Shown: positions 17,801-26,594, numbered from the stretch's first letter. The stretch: 64,000 bases of DNA from Imperialibacter sp963977595 (GCF_048007035.1 NZ_CP180355.1:744001-808000); one strand, 5' to 3'. Notes: generated by a model from the sequence alone, not told the origin. A program made the numbers and translations.

Positions 17801-20126
17801 GGTTGGCGGTATTACCTATTCTTTCACGTCAGCCAGAAGCGAGCAAGGCGATTATGTGAACCTTTACGGCCTGGATATCTCACCACAAAAGGAAATTGAA
17901 AAAGCCTTGAGAGAAAACGAATATCTGTTAAACGAAGTAGGCAGGATAGCCAAGATTGGCGGCTGGGAGCTTGATCCGAAAACAGGAGAAGGCACCTGGA
18001 CAAGGGAGGTAACGGAAATACATGAGGTGACGCCGGAATACCAGTTTGAGCTTGGCCGGGGATTAGACTTCTATCTCCCTTCGTCTCGTAGCGCCATAGC
18101 CAAGGCAATCGATGAAGCTGCCCAACTTGGCAAGGCGTTTGACCTGGAGCTAGAGATTTGTACGGCAAAAGGCAATCATAAGTGGATAAGAATAATTGGA
18201 ATCCCTGTGCTGACAGATGAAGGGGAAGTGAGACTCAGAGGCTCATTTCAGGACATTACTGTGCTGAAAAACGCCCAAAACAATATTCTGCTCGAAAAAG
18301 AACTTTCCGACAATATCATCAACAGTTTGCCCGGGACGTTTTATTTATATACCACTGAAGGGAAATTTTTACGCTGGAATAAGAACTTTGAAAAGGTCAC
18401 GGGTTACAGCGGGGAAGAAATAGCCGCCATGCACCCTATCCAGTTCTTCCACGACAGTGAAAAGGAATTGTTGACAGAAAAAATAGGAAATGTATTTGTC
18501 GCCGGAGAAGACAGCGTCGATGCGCACTTCCTCACCAAAAGCGGCCAGATGATTCCCTACTATTTCACAGGCAAGGCCATTTCTTACGATGGTGAAACCT
18601 GTCTCATGGGAGTAGGTATTGATACGAGCGAACGAAAAAAAGCACTGGAAGCTTTGAAGCACAGTGAGGAACAGTACCGCTCGCTGTTCGAGAACATGAA
18701 TGAGGGATTTGCTCTCTGCGAGATGGTTTATGAGAAAAGCAAAGCGGTTGATTTTAGGTATATACAAGTAAATAAAGCATTTGAGGACATTACTGGCCTG
18801 AAAAACCCGGTAGGAAAAAAAGTGTCGGAGTTGATCCCGGGAGTAGAACAAGCAAACCATGAGGAAATTGCATTATTGAGCAGAGTATGTGAAACAGGAA
18901 TTCCTGAAAGATTTGAGGTCAAAGTAGAAGGGCTAAATGTATGGCTCTCCTCCTCCGTGTTCAGTCCAAAGAAGGGCTTTTTTGTGTCGATGTTTCAGGA
19001 TGTTACCGAGCGTAAGCTAGCCACCATTGCCATTGAATCAAGTGAGCAGAGATTCCGGGCACTTGTCGAGCAGTCGCTCACAGGAATCTACATTTTCGAT
19101 AAAGAGAAGTTCGTGTATGTGAACGATCATTTTGCAGACATGTTTGGCTATCGGGTTGACGAAGTGCTCGAAACTCTGAAGCCTACAGACGTCTTGACAG
19201 AATCAGAATATACAAGGTCGAGTGATCTTATTGAAAAAAGGCTAACCGGTGAGCTCGATTTTGTGCACTACGTGGCGAAGGGGCTTAAGAAAGACGGAAC
19301 GACTATCTGGGTGGAAATTCACGGCTCAAAAATTGAACTCCAGGGTAAGAACGTAATCACGGGCACAGTGCTGGATATTACGGATCGGGTTAATTCCGAA
19401 CACGCCATGAAGGAGCTTCTTAAAACAACGACTGATCAGAATACACGGTTGAAGGATTTCTCATTCATAACGTCTCACAATATCCGGTCGTCAGTATCGA
19501 ACATACTGGGACTCACAGAACTCCTGATTCTGGATCCGACGAATGCTGAGTACCTGCGCATGCTGCGCACCAGCACGGAGAAATTAGACACAACCATCAG
19601 GAATATCAATGAGCTGATTCACTTTGAAAACGACCTTGGAGAAAAAGGCCTGATCGATTATAATATTCTTCAGTCCGTCAACAACGTGCTTGCACAAAAC
19701 AACCAGGTAATCAAAGAGCAAGGGCTGGATATCAGAACCAACGTAGAGAAGCATTTAAGTATCAAGTGCGTACCTGCTTACCTTGATAGTATATTACAAA
19801 ACCTTGTTACAAACGCTATAAAATACGGAACCACCGAACGCTCAAACATCATTGAAATCAACGGACAGAAGGTACGTGACAACATAGAGTTGCAAATAAA
19901 AGATTATGGAAGTGGCATTGATTTAGATAGATTTAAGGATAAATTATTTAAAATTGGGAGTCGATTCCATTCTTCAAGCGAGGGCCAGGGCCTGGGTCTC
20001 TACATGTCAAAGAGGCAAATAGAGTCAATGGGAGGAGATATAGAGGTGGAGAGCCAGCCAGGCAAAGGCACAACTTTTAAAGTTTATTTCAATGCAAAAG
20101 GGCCGGAGAATTTTTTTGATAGATGA
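14844..20126 (+). CDS. Giant cytoplasmic sensor histidine kinase with ~12 PAS modules
   Basis: 1760 residues with no signal peptide or membrane helices, so it is a soluble sensor. Roughly twelve consecutive PAS/PAC units of 110-140 residues fill residues 25-1520; most end in the PAC-type D(V/I)(T/S)E element (VRDVTE, VQDITH, QYDVTE, TQDISE, FHDVTH, VQDITE, FQDVTE, LDITD). A HisKA dimerisation domain follows with phospho-acceptor His1545 in SHNIRSSVSNILGL, then an HATPase with N box Asn1657 (NLVTNAIKYG), G1 DYGSGID and G2 GQGLGLYMSKR. The core looks active. The stop overlaps the response regulator start by 35 bases, identifying its likely partner. The signals sensed (ligands, redox or light) cannot be read from sequence. 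Confidence 0.9.
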   Translation: MEKSASNPLKNEVYELISTDESIYETIEEHALSGFWYLDLDNKTNWWANPRFWSSLGFLSSSQKTEAPYPPLEEILLSDDLTSLLQTIENLSKESSFLLTLRYLHKNNQVVSFEVNAKIIRDEAGDAKRLLAFHNKSKDIPFFVNELYNQVLYSIHEGYQLTDTTGNILDANDSFCKLIGYTRGELLTMNLTHLAAELTPDQVQDFINKVLAKNGDTISTKARTKDGRFIDIEIRTTLIDHNGKPLLASFVRDVTEQLRTNERLEIALQRYSSHRNNSPLGTVEYTKDLIVTQWSRQCEEIFEWTADEILSANISAFHLIYEDDMEAVSKVAAELMSGKVDGNVSINRNYTKSGKIVTCIWYNSVIKNEKGETIAVISLVQDITHEKYIEHQLVESERALDVFFNNSLYGFFFMMLDEPLAWDDTMDKEKALEYVFEHQRITKINQAMLSQYGAQEKEFIGLTPRDFFDHDIDYGKTVWKELFDKGTLKVDTLEKRFDGSTFWVEGEYVCLYNAAGEITGHFGIQYDVTEKKEAELGLKASEEKLKEAQKIAKIGDSSLNLLTGEFIVSEGLLDMVQLSKDDEADHREWLRAAQHPEDRHKLELLIRECIANNKKVIPPLENRLIRKDGVVIWVKTQGKITYENNQPFFIFFTTQDISENKAIQDQIKASEERFRSLVENGKDGLAILSAEGEINYMSPSSLGILGYSDKEMQAANLVDMVHPEDLDSLTKAFYLAMGQPSTPVADVLYRVRNKKGKWRWMEGSLTNFLETPHIGGVVNNFHDVTHRLENSNLLKKINKQLKTAQKIAGLGYYEWNWQDNTVFWSDELYNICKTNKIPSEAALFAAIHPEDQPTFTAYRKRLSEEKSETTIEFRFLIGKDLRNFMVRTLPLLDDSGKVIGLEGTVQDITERKEREQEILRLSTFPSENPNPVLRVLKDATISYSNKASQPILEHKTSGKAPKLPEHFRKFVKQTFNGSEILRTELSVGGITYSFTSARSEQGDYVNLYGLDISPQKEIEKALRENEYLLNEVGRIAKIGGWELDPKTGEGTWTREVTEIHEVTPEYQFELGRGLDFYLPSSRSAIAKAIDEAAQLGKAFDLELEICTAKGNHKWIRIIGIPVLTDEGEVRLRGSFQDITVLKNAQNNILLEKELSDNIINSLPGTFYLYTTEGKFLRWNKNFEKVTGYSGEEIAAMHPIQFFHDSEKELLTEKIGNVFVAGEDSVDAHFLTKSGQMIPYYFTGKAISYDGETCLMGVGIDTSERKKALEALKHSEEQYRSLFENMNEGFALCEMVYEKSKAVDFRYIQVNKAFEDITGLKNPVGKKVSELIPGVEQANHEEIALLSRVCETGIPERFEVKVEGLNVWLSSSVFSPKKGFFVSMFQDVTERKLATIAIESSEQRFRALVEQSLTGIYIFDKEKFVYVNDHFADMFGYRVDEVLETLKPTDVLTESEYTRSSDLIEKRLTGELDFVHYVAKGLKKDGTTIWVEIHGSKIELQGKNVITGTVLDITDRVNSEHAMKELLKTTTDQNTRLKDFSFITSHNIRSSVSNILGLTELLILDPTNAEYLRMLRTSTEKLDTTIRNINELIHFENDLGEKGLIDYNILQSVNNVLAQNNQVIKEQGLDIRTNVEKHLSIKCVPAYLDSILQNLVTNAIKYGTTERSNIIEINGQKVRDNIELQIKDYGSGIDLDRFKDKLFKIGSRFHSSSEGQGLGLYMSKRQIESMGGDIEVESQPGKGTTFKVYFNAKGPENFFDR

Positions 20127-20469
20127 TGACGAGATCTTTTTGATGATCTCCACAGTGAACCTGAAGACTGTATGCAGCGATGTGGAGATACTTACGGCAA
20201 CCAATGGGCAAGAGGGCCTGTTGCAACTCAACAGTGCCCAACCAAATGTGATTCTTCTGGACGTGAATATGCCAGTTATGGGTGGCTGGGAGTTTTTAGA
20301 AAAACTCTCAGGCGCCGGCATTGGAGTGAACCTGGACTTCCCGATATACATTACCACCTCTTCGGTAGATCCTGAGGATAAGCGAAGGGCCCAACTCCAT
20401 CCACTCGTTAAAGGTTTCATTGAAAAACCACTCACGGCGGAGAAAATAAGAGAGATGGAAATATGCTAG
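20092..20469 (+). CDS. Single-domain response regulator (REC only)
   Basis: A 125-residue receiver domain without an output domain. The acidic pocket DDDE is at 11-14, the phospho-acceptor is Asp57 in LLDVNMP, the Thr switch lies in YITTSS and the conserved Lys in FIEKPL. It starts inside the end of the kinase gene (35-base overlap), so the two are co-translated. CheY- or Rcp1-like single receivers act by protein contacts or as phosphate sinks in a relay; the downstream partner is not encoded here. Confidence 0.9.
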   Translation: MQKGRRIFLIDDDEIFLMISTVNLKTVCSDVEILTATNGQEGLLQLNSAQPNVILLDVNMPVMGGWEFLEKLSGAGIGVNLDFPIYITTSSVDPEDKRRAQLHPLVKGFIEKPLTAEKIREMEIC

Positions 20470-20494
20470 CAATTCGCTAAAGCCAGCATATTTC
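20458..20494. terminator. Hairpin between convergent genes
   Basis: GAAATATGCT (20458-20467) and AGCATATTTC (20485-20494) form a perfect 10-bp inverted repeat spanning the response-regulator stop and the end of the opposite permease gene. There is no strong T tract, so its role as a terminator is tentative. Confidence 0.4.
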
Positions 20495-20502
20495 AATTTC
20501 AG

Positions 20503-23172
20503 CTATTCCACCCTCAGGCTTTCAACGGGGTTGATACGTGAGGCCCGCAAAGTGTGATAGACAATGACCAGCGCAGCCACCAAAAGTGCGGCCATTCCGC
20601 TAACAACGAACAGACCGACGCCAATTTCGGTCCGATAAGCAAAGTTTGCCAACCACTTGCTCATCAGCCAAAGGGTAAGCGGCACCGACAACACAATAGC
20701 GACAAGCAGCTGAGAAATAAAGCTTTTAGAAAGCAATGCAAAAATTGTAATTGGAGTAGCTCCCATCACCTTCCGAATGCCAATTTCCTTGATGCGGCTG
20801 TTCACCACCAGCACCATAAGACCAAGCAGGCCTAAAATTGCAATCACTATAGAAAGGATTGTTGCTACGGTAATCAGCTTGTTGAGCCTTGCTTCATTTT
20901 CATATTGCTGTTGTATTTTTTGATCAACGAAGCTGAAATCCAGAGCTTCATTTGGGAAAATTGCCTCCCACTCCTTGTCAAGGATGTTTTGCACGTCCGC
21001 CAGGTTCGGTCCAGTGTAAGTAAACACCAACTTGGGAACCGGCGAATCTCCCACATTAAAGTCGGAGATTCCCTGCAAAATGGGCATGGCGTTTTCTGCT
21101 ATCACGAGTGGCTCCACCTGGGAATGAAGGGAAGTGAAGTTGAAATTATCAGTCACACCAATGATCCGGTGTTCACCAAACTCTTTGCCTGGCAGTTTGT
21201 CGCCAATCGGGTTTTCGAGCCCAAAGTAGTCGGCCGCCGCCTGATTAACGATAATTGACTGGCGTTCATCGAGGCCATTTCCCTCTTCAAAATCCCTGCC
21301 CTCTTTTACCTTTATCCCAAATGACCTCAGGTAATTAGCGTCAACATTCAGGAAGGCAAAGCGTCTGAACACATTCTTGTCGTCGGTGTAAGCAAGCTGC
21401 GTCCATCCATTCGAGCCAAACACGTGGGTGGCCATGCCAATGTCGGTAACATCGGGGTGTTTTTGCAATGCCGCCTTCAGAAGCTTGCCATTTTCCATGC
21501 CCGAAGCTATCAACTGAGTAAGGCGCTGCGCAGCCGGATCCGGCTGAAGTGTAACCGAAACAGCAGATTTGTAAGTGAATCCAAGGTCTTTCTCTTGCAT
21601 GAAGCTTACCTGCTTTCTCATGATCAGTGTGGTGCTGATGAGAAAAACTGTAACGAGAAATTGAAACACCAGCATGCCTTTTCGGGCCACGTGCCTTCCA
21701 CCGCCCTGGCTTCCCCCCCTCAAAATAGACACTATGCGAAAACCCGATAGCACAAAGGCCGGGTAAATTCCGGCAGCGACGCCTATGGCCAGCCCAACAC
21801 CCAGGTAAGCGAGCAGATGCCACCACTTGAACGTGTAAAATATTTGGGTTCCCGTTAATGCGTTAAATGTTGGAACAAGCAGTATTGTGAGAACCGTACC
21901 GACAGCCATGGCAATTAAAGCTAGCAAAAGGCTTTCGCTCAGGTATTGCACAACCAGCGTGCTTTGTCCGGCACCCAGCACTTTTCGCATGCCCACCTCA
22001 CGGGCTCTGCGCAAAGATTGCCCAATAGACAGCGTTGCATAGTTAATGCAGGCAATAATGAGTACCAGTAAACCGATAGCACCAAGTATGTACACATATT
22101 GAGGATTGCTCACCGGAGCAAAACCAGCCGGCACATCGGGATTGAGGTGAATATCAGTGAGCGGCTGCAAACCAATATTGTACTGCCCTCTTTCTACTTC
22201 CTCGCTCAGGTACCCCATCACCACGTCCTGCATCTTGTCGTTTACGTTTTGCACATCAGCGTTTTCTCTGATCAGCACATATGTTTCGGCGAGCACACTG
22301 AACCAGGCATTCATAGCACCTTCTCCATAAAACCTTCTGCTGTTCTCCGCCGATACAGCAATATCGAATCGTATGCTGGAGGCATGCGGCATATCGGCTA
22401 TCACCGCCGACACTTTAAAGTCCTCTATGTTTTCAGCGATTTGCAGGCTCAGCACCTTCCCCATCGGGTCGTCGTCGCCAAAATACTTTTTGGCATAAGA
22501 CTCGGAGATAATCACGCTTCTCAACTCCTGAAATGGTGCCTCCCTATTCCCCGCTACTACTTCAAAGTCGAAAACCTTGAAAAAATCAGGGCTTATGACC
22601 GCCACCTGCTCGTCGATACGGTTCTCCCCTCTCCCCACCAGATGGTTTTCCTGAGTTATTCGCACTGCAGCTTCTACTTCCGGAAAGTTTTGCTCAAACA
22701 AATCTTCAAACCTGAGCGGAGTAACAGCGTTAAAAAATATCTTCCCCTCCCCATAATCTTCTTTGACCCAACTTCGATAAATCCGATCCTTTTTTGAGTG
22801 AAAATGGTCGAAGCTTAGCTCTTGCTTTACGTAGAGCCCCATCAGCAGAAAGCAGGCAATGCCAATTGTAAGGCCTACCAGGTTGATAGCTGTGTTGACT
22901 TTGTCCCTTGCCAGCACCCTAAAAGCGATTTTGAAATTGTTAGCTGTCATCATAAATATTGAGTTTTTGAGTCTTTTCGATTTTCCTATGGCCGAAATCC
23001 TGAGCGATCGAATCACGAGCCACACGTATGTCAAATCAGCGGCTCGCTTTCCGCTCTCAAGCCGGCGCTTTTGATACACCTCATACAGGTCGCCCTGCAG
23101 GTCTTCCAGAAGGTCGGGGTGGCAATACCACTCCAGAAACCGATCAGCCCACCTTGGAGGATTGGAACTCAT
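20503..23172 (-). CDS. Permease-prefix-domain ABC transporter permease (paralog 3 of 4)
   Basis: 889 residues: an N-terminal cytoplasmic prefix (about 1-75, PPRWADRFLEWYC...LEDLQGDLYEVY) of the type found on PadR-linked permeases, then a full MacB/FtsX-like double permease with membrane helices and two periplasmic cores. Coupling motifs are EVGMRKVLGAG and EIGIRKVMGAT. The start codon overlaps the padR stop by 4 bases, a translational coupling that ties expression to the regulator. No ATPase gene is linked. The prefix may mediate an interaction with the regulator or ATPase (inference). Confidence 0.87.
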   Translation of the reverse strand: MSSNPPRWADRFLEWYCHPDLLEDLQGDLYEVYQKRRLESGKRAADLTYVWLVIRSLRISAIGKSKRLKNSIFMMTANNFKIAFRVLARDKVNTAINLVGLTIGIACFLLMGLYVKQELSFDHFHSKKDRIYRSWVKEDYGEGKIFFNAVTPLRFEDLFEQNFPEVEAAVRITQENHLVGRGENRIDEQVAVISPDFFKVFDFEVVAGNREAPFQELRSVIISESYAKKYFGDDDPMGKVLSLQIAENIEDFKVSAVIADMPHASSIRFDIAVSAENSRRFYGEGAMNAWFSVLAETYVLIRENADVQNVNDKMQDVVMGYLSEEVERGQYNIGLQPLTDIHLNPDVPAGFAPVSNPQYVYILGAIGLLVLIIACINYATLSIGQSLRRAREVGMRKVLGAGQSTLVVQYLSESLLLALIAMAVGTVLTILLVPTFNALTGTQIFYTFKWWHLLAYLGVGLAIGVAAGIYPAFVLSGFRIVSILRGGSQGGGRHVARKGMLVFQFLVTVFLISTTLIMRKQVSFMQEKDLGFTYKSAVSVTLQPDPAAQRLTQLIASGMENGKLLKAALQKHPDVTDIGMATHVFGSNGWTQLAYTDDKNVFRRFAFLNVDANYLRSFGIKVKEGRDFEEGNGLDERQSIIVNQAAADYFGLENPIGDKLPGKEFGEHRIIGVTDNFNFTSLHSQVEPLVIAENAMPILQGISDFNVGDSPVPKLVFTYTGPNLADVQNILDKEWEAIFPNEALDFSFVDQKIQQQYENEARLNKLITVATILSIVIAILGLLGLMVLVVNSRIKEIGIRKVMGATPITIFALLSKSFISQLLVAIVLSVPLTLWLMSKWLANFAYRTEIGVGLFVVSGMAALLVAALVIVYHTLRASRINPVESLRVE

Positions 23173-23495
23173 GAGCTCTGAATCGTTAGCAACTTTTTAT
23201 AAAGGCCCATTCTTACCAGCATCGTTTCATCGATCACTTTGCGGCCGGCTACTGTTAGCGTAAAAAAGCGTTTTCTTCTTCCTCCCCTGTCGGCAGTGGC
23301 GCCGCCCATCGACGATGTGACAAATCCCTTGGCCTCCAGCCGTCGGAGCACTGAGTGTATGGCGGTAACATCGGGCTTTCTACCAGCATGATCGGCAATC
23401 TCCTCAAGGATAGTTACAGCGTAGGCCTGCCCTGCCAATGAGCCCACGGTCAAAAGCACAAGCTCCTCCAGTTCGCCTAATGATTCTCTTTTCAT
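23169..23495 (-). CDS. PadR-family transcriptional regulator
   Basis: A 108-residue winged-helix regulator. GELEELVLLTVGSL begins the PadR helix, YAVTILEEI and AIHSVLRRLEAKGFV form the helix-turn-helix, and GGRRKRFFTLT is the wing. PadR proteins are usually repressors that respond to small molecules. It is the first gene of a two-gene operon with the permease (4-base overlap). Two TTGTACAA palindromes lie just upstream, one overlapping the -7 element, so autoregulation is likely. Confidence 0.9.
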   Translation of the reverse strand: MKRESLGELEELVLLTVGSLAGQAYAVTILEEIADHAGRKPDVTAIHSVLRRLEAKGFVTSSMGGATADRGGRRKRFFTLTVAGRKVIDETMLVRMGLYKKLLTIQSS

Positions 23496-23513
23496 GACTG
23501 CACAATTTATTTA

Positions 23514-23557
23514 TTGTACAAAGATACAAATTAATAACTTAATTGTTTTTTGTACAA
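23514..23557 (-). promoter_or_regulatory. padR promoter -7 element with two TTGTACAA operators
   Basis: On the minus strand TATCTTTG (23526-23519) matches TAnnTTTG. Two perfect copies of the palindrome TTGTACAA lie at 23514-23521 and 23550-23557, 36 bp apart. The first overlaps the -7 element, as expected for a repressor site. No -33 TTG at the standard spacing was found. Confidence 0.55.
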
Positions 23558-23606
23558 CAAATTAACATTTGTTAACACCGGACAGGCGATAAAGTCATCA
23601 AACGAG

Positions 23607-24782
23607 TCAGGAAATCACTGATGCCCCAGCTTCTATTGAAATGTCGTAGAAGGAAGGTGCTGCATGGAATTGTTTGGTAAATGAGAGGTCGACGTGGCGC
23701 TTGAATTCCTCTTCAAACTCCTTTTTTACGATGTTGATGGTGCATCCACCAAATCCCCCTCCCATCATCCTTGCGCCCAGTATTTCGTCGGGAAACCTGG
23801 CCGCTTCAGCTGCGAGAAAGTCCAGTTCCCGGCAGCTTACCTCGTAGTCGGACGAGAGCCCACGGTGCGTATCATTCATTTTTTTTCCGAACGCCCGCAA
23901 ATCGCCCTTTTTTAAGTCAAGGGCAGCAGCCTGCGTACGTTGTATTTCTCCAGTCACAAACCTGCACCTGCGGAAGACATTCTCCGGGAGCTCATCAGCC
24001 AGTTCTTCTACCTCAAACGAATTAAAGTCTCTAAGGGAGTTTGCCTCAGGTTTATGCTTTTTAAGAACCGTAACTCCCAACTCACACTCAAGTCGCCTCG
24101 TATTGTACTCAGAGCTGGCCAGAGAGTGCTTCACCCGTGTATCGATAAGCAAAAGGCTGTGTTCTTCAAGTTGAAGCGGATAATAGTCGAATGTAAGATC
24201 ACGACAATCGAGCAACATGGCATGGTCTTTCTTTCCCATTTTGCTGGCGAACATGTCCATGATGCCACATTTGACTCCGACATATTCGTGTTCAGCCTTT
24301 TGAGCTATATTAATAACATCCCAGGGCTCGACAGACAGCCCAAACAATTGCGTCAGGGCCGTTCCAAAACCAACCTCAAGGGCTGCTGATGAAGACAGGC
24401 CAGCCCCATTCGGGATGTCGCCGCCAAACACGCAGTTAACGGCCGGCACATCGAAACCACGCTGCTGCAACCCCGCCACTACGCCGCTAAAAAAGTTAGT
24501 CCACGCCGGATTGGACTTCGGCACCAGCTTTTTGTGGTTGACCAGCGCTCCCTTGTTAATGTTCAGAGCGAAAAGGGAAGTTTCGGGCCTGGTTGAAGGC
24601 GACATAGCAAAAATAATCTCCCTGTTGATGGCTGCAGGAAACACAAAGCCATTATTGTAGTCGGTGTGCTCGCCGATCAGGTTGATCCGGCCAGGTGCCC
24701 GCACAAGAATGGCTGGACTTGAGCCGTAAAGCTCTGTGAATGTTCTTGATATTAATGCTTTATAATCAAGTTCCTCAAACAT
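23607..24782 (-). CDS. galK: Galactokinase
   Basis: A GHMP-family kinase that phosphorylates galactose to galactose 1-phosphate (Leloir pathway, cytoplasm). The 391-residue length is normal. The galactokinase signature GRINLIGEHTDYN (31-43) and the GHMP ATP-binding motif IPNGAGLSSSAALE (123-136) are clear; the C-terminal GGGFGGCTI is the third GHMP motif. galT, galE and galM are not in the window. The gene precedes padR on the same strand by about 110 bases, but padR has its own promoter. Confidence 0.96.
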   Translation of the reverse strand: MFEELDYKALISRTFTELYGSSPAILVRAPGRINLIGEHTDYNNGFVFPAAINREIIFAMSPSTRPETSLFALNINKGALVNHKKLVPKSNPAWTNFFSGVVAGLQQRGFDVPAVNCVFGGDIPNGAGLSSSAALEVGFGTALTQLFGLSVEPWDVINIAQKAEHEYVGVKCGIMDMFASKMGKKDHAMLLDCRDLTFDYYPLQLEEHSLLLIDTRVKHSLASSEYNTRRLECELGVTVLKKHKPEANSLRDFNSFEVEELADELPENVFRRCRFVTGEIQRTQAAALDLKKGDLRAFGKKMNDTHRGLSSDYEVSCRELDFLAAEAARFPDEILGARMMGGGFGGCTINIVKKEFEEEFKRHVDLSFTKQFHAAPSFYDISIEAGASVIS

Positions 24783-24850
24783 TACCGTCGTTTAGATTTA
24801 ATCAGCCGGAACCAACATTGCCCCGATAGTGCTTCTTCTTTAAAAGTGTT

Positions 24851-24858
24851 CAAATATA
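24851..24858 (-). promoter_or_regulatory. Likely galK -7 promoter element
   Basis: On the minus strand TATATTTG matches the TAnnTTTG pattern and lies about 70 bases before the galK start. A TTCG rather than TTG occupies the -33 area, so the match is partial. Confidence 0.42.
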
Positions 24859-24974
24859 CAAGCAGTTTATTATTTCGAATACACGACGGTTGAAATTGAA
24901 GTTTTGGAGAATACAATTGCCACTCATTATTTATTAATAACGAGCACCGAGGAGCTATTGTCAACTATTTAACG

Positions 24975-24982
24975 TACCTTTG
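24975..24982 (+). promoter_or_regulatory. Likely helicase -7 promoter element with long leader
   Basis: TACCTTTG matches TAnnTTTG; the nearest upstream TTG (24958-24960) is only 14 bases away, shorter than ideal. If used, it gives a 5' leader of about 150 bases before the helicase ATG at 25141. Apart from this and the galK element, I see nothing in the 24783-25140 gap. Confidence 0.4.
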
Positions 24983-25140
24983 CGCCAGGTTCTCAGTTGA
25001 CAGGCCAATTATTTCACATACTCAGCCTGCCGCACGCTTCAAGTCGATGTCTGCCATTCAACCAAGGATCTTTTAAGGACAGACTGCTGATTGTGACCCT
25101 TCCCGGCTCGTTATCAGCCATATTTAAACAAAAAACATTA

Positions 25141-26460
25141 ATGACATTTGAAAATCTAGGGCTTGTTGAGCCCATTCAGAAAGCCCTGAAGGCTGAAGGC
25201 TATGTTACGCCTACGCCTATTCAGGCCCAAGCCATCCCACATCTTCTTGAAGGTAGAGACTTACTGGGCTGCGCACAAACAGGCACAGGAAAAACCGCTG
25301 CCTTTGCTATTCCCATTTTACAGAACATTTACACTGCCAGAACCGAACAAAGAGGTATCAAAGCGCTTATTCTTACTCCAACGAGGGAATTGGCAATACA
25401 GATTGACGAAAGCTTTGCCGCCTATGGCAAGTATACCAGAATCAGCCATACAGTAATATTTGGTGGCGTGTCGCAAAATGCGCAAACCAATGCCCTCCGC
25501 AGGGGTGTTGACGTTCTTATTGCTACTCCGGGTCGTTTGCTTGACTTGATGAACCAGGGTTTTGTTCGCCTCGACAGCATCCAGTTTTTCGTATTGGACG
25601 AAGCGGACCGCATGCTCGACATGGGATTTGTACACGATGTAAAGAAAGTGATCGCCAAAATCCCTGCTAAAAGACAAACGCTTTTCTTCTCGGCCACTAT
25701 GCCGCCCGAAATTGTAAAGCTGTCTGACAGCCTTCTTACAAATCCGGTGAAAGTAGAGGTTACGCCTGTGTCTTCAACAGCCGAAAAAATAGAGCAATCG
25801 CTGTTCTATGTGGAGAAAAGAGACAAGAAGCACCTGCTTAACCATATCCTGGAAAATAAGAGCATTGAAACCGCCCTGGTTTTCACCAGAACAAAACATG
25901 GTGCCGACAGAGTAGTGAAAGACCTTAACAAAGAAGGAATTACTGCCGAAGCCATTCACGGCAACAAGTCGCAGAACGCACGTCAGCGTGCCCTCGCTAA
26001 CTTCAAAACCCGTAAAACAAGGGTGTTAGTAGCTACCGACATCGCCGCCAGAGGTATCGATATCGATGAGCTGACTCATGTATTCAACTATGAGCTGCCT
26101 AATATTCCTGAGACTTACGTGCACAGAATCGGAAGAACGGGACGTGCGGGAGCTGATGGAAAAGCAATTTCCTTTTGCGAGAGAGAAGAGAGACCTTATT
26201 TGAAGGACATCCAAAAGCTGATAGGAAAGACCATTCCGGTAATTGACGAGCACCCATTTGTGAATGCAACGCCTGTACCTACGTCCAGCGAAGTCTATTC
26301 ATCAAGACCCAAGTCTGGTTCCAGCGGCAACTCGGCGTCGTTCAAAAAGAAGTGGAACAACAACGGAAGGCCAAACAATAACGGGAACAGATCTTCGGAC
26401 AGGCCGCAGCGGGATTCTTCGCAATCCACTGCGATGCCTTCACGGTTTTCGAGGTATTAA
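25141..26460 (+). CDS. rhlE: DEAD-box ATP-dependent RNA helicase, RhlE type
   Basis: An RNA helicase of 439 residues that unwinds RNA duplexes, probably in ribosome assembly or RNA decay. The frame extends upstream to 24997, but the ATG at 25141 starts directly with the Q-motif region (MTFENLGL, Gln28). Motifs: AQTGTGKT (45-52), PTRELA (80-85), DEAD (153-156), SAT (184-186), HRIGRTGRAG near 335. The C-terminal tail of about 60 residues is Ser/Asn/Arg-rich and probably binds RNA. A strong terminator follows. The rhlE name is by overall similarity of the core and tail type. Confidence 0.9.
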   Translation: MTFENLGLVEPIQKALKAEGYVTPTPIQAQAIPHLLEGRDLLGCAQTGTGKTAAFAIPILQNIYTARTEQRGIKALILTPTRELAIQIDESFAAYGKYTRISHTVIFGGVSQNAQTNALRRGVDVLIATPGRLLDLMNQGFVRLDSIQFFVLDEADRMLDMGFVHDVKKVIAKIPAKRQTLFFSATMPPEIVKLSDSLLTNPVKVEVTPVSSTAEKIEQSLFYVEKRDKKHLLNHILENKSIETALVFTRTKHGADRVVKDLNKEGITAEAIHGNKSQNARQRALANFKTRKTRVLVATDIAARGIDIDELTHVFNYELPNIPETYVHRIGRTGRAGADGKAISFCEREERPYLKDIQKLIGKTIPVIDEHPFVNATPVPTSSEVYSSRPKSGSSGNSASFKKKWNNNGRPNNNGNRSSDRPQRDSSQSTAMPSRFSRY

Positions 26461-26480
26461 GAATTGATAGAATGTATTTT

Positions 26481-26504
26481 AAAAAAGGGCTTCGGCCCTT
26501 TTTT
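26481..26504 (+). terminator. Intrinsic terminator with UUCG loop
   Basis: The stem AAAAAAGGGC / GCCCTTTTTT closed by TTCG lies 20 bases after the helicase stop. It is symmetrical and could work in both directions. Confidence 0.9.
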
Positions 26505-26558
26505 CATGTCTATACTTATCGGGAATTGCGTCAATCAAACCGTTGTAAGTGAAAGTGC

Positions 26559-26594
26559 AAAAAAAAACTAGCCGCCCTTTGAAAGAGCGGCTAG
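26559..26594 (-). terminator. Intrinsic terminator for the 26653-27255 gene
   Basis: CTAGCCGC (26568-26575) and GCGGCTAG (26587-26594) pair, with the loop CCCTTTGAAAGA extending the stem through CTTT/AAAG. On the minus strand the stem is followed by nine T. Confidence 0.85.

Noticed and set aside
22099..22797. 232-codon frame opposite the third permease
   Set aside because: A shadow of the permease gene with low-complexity composition and no motif.
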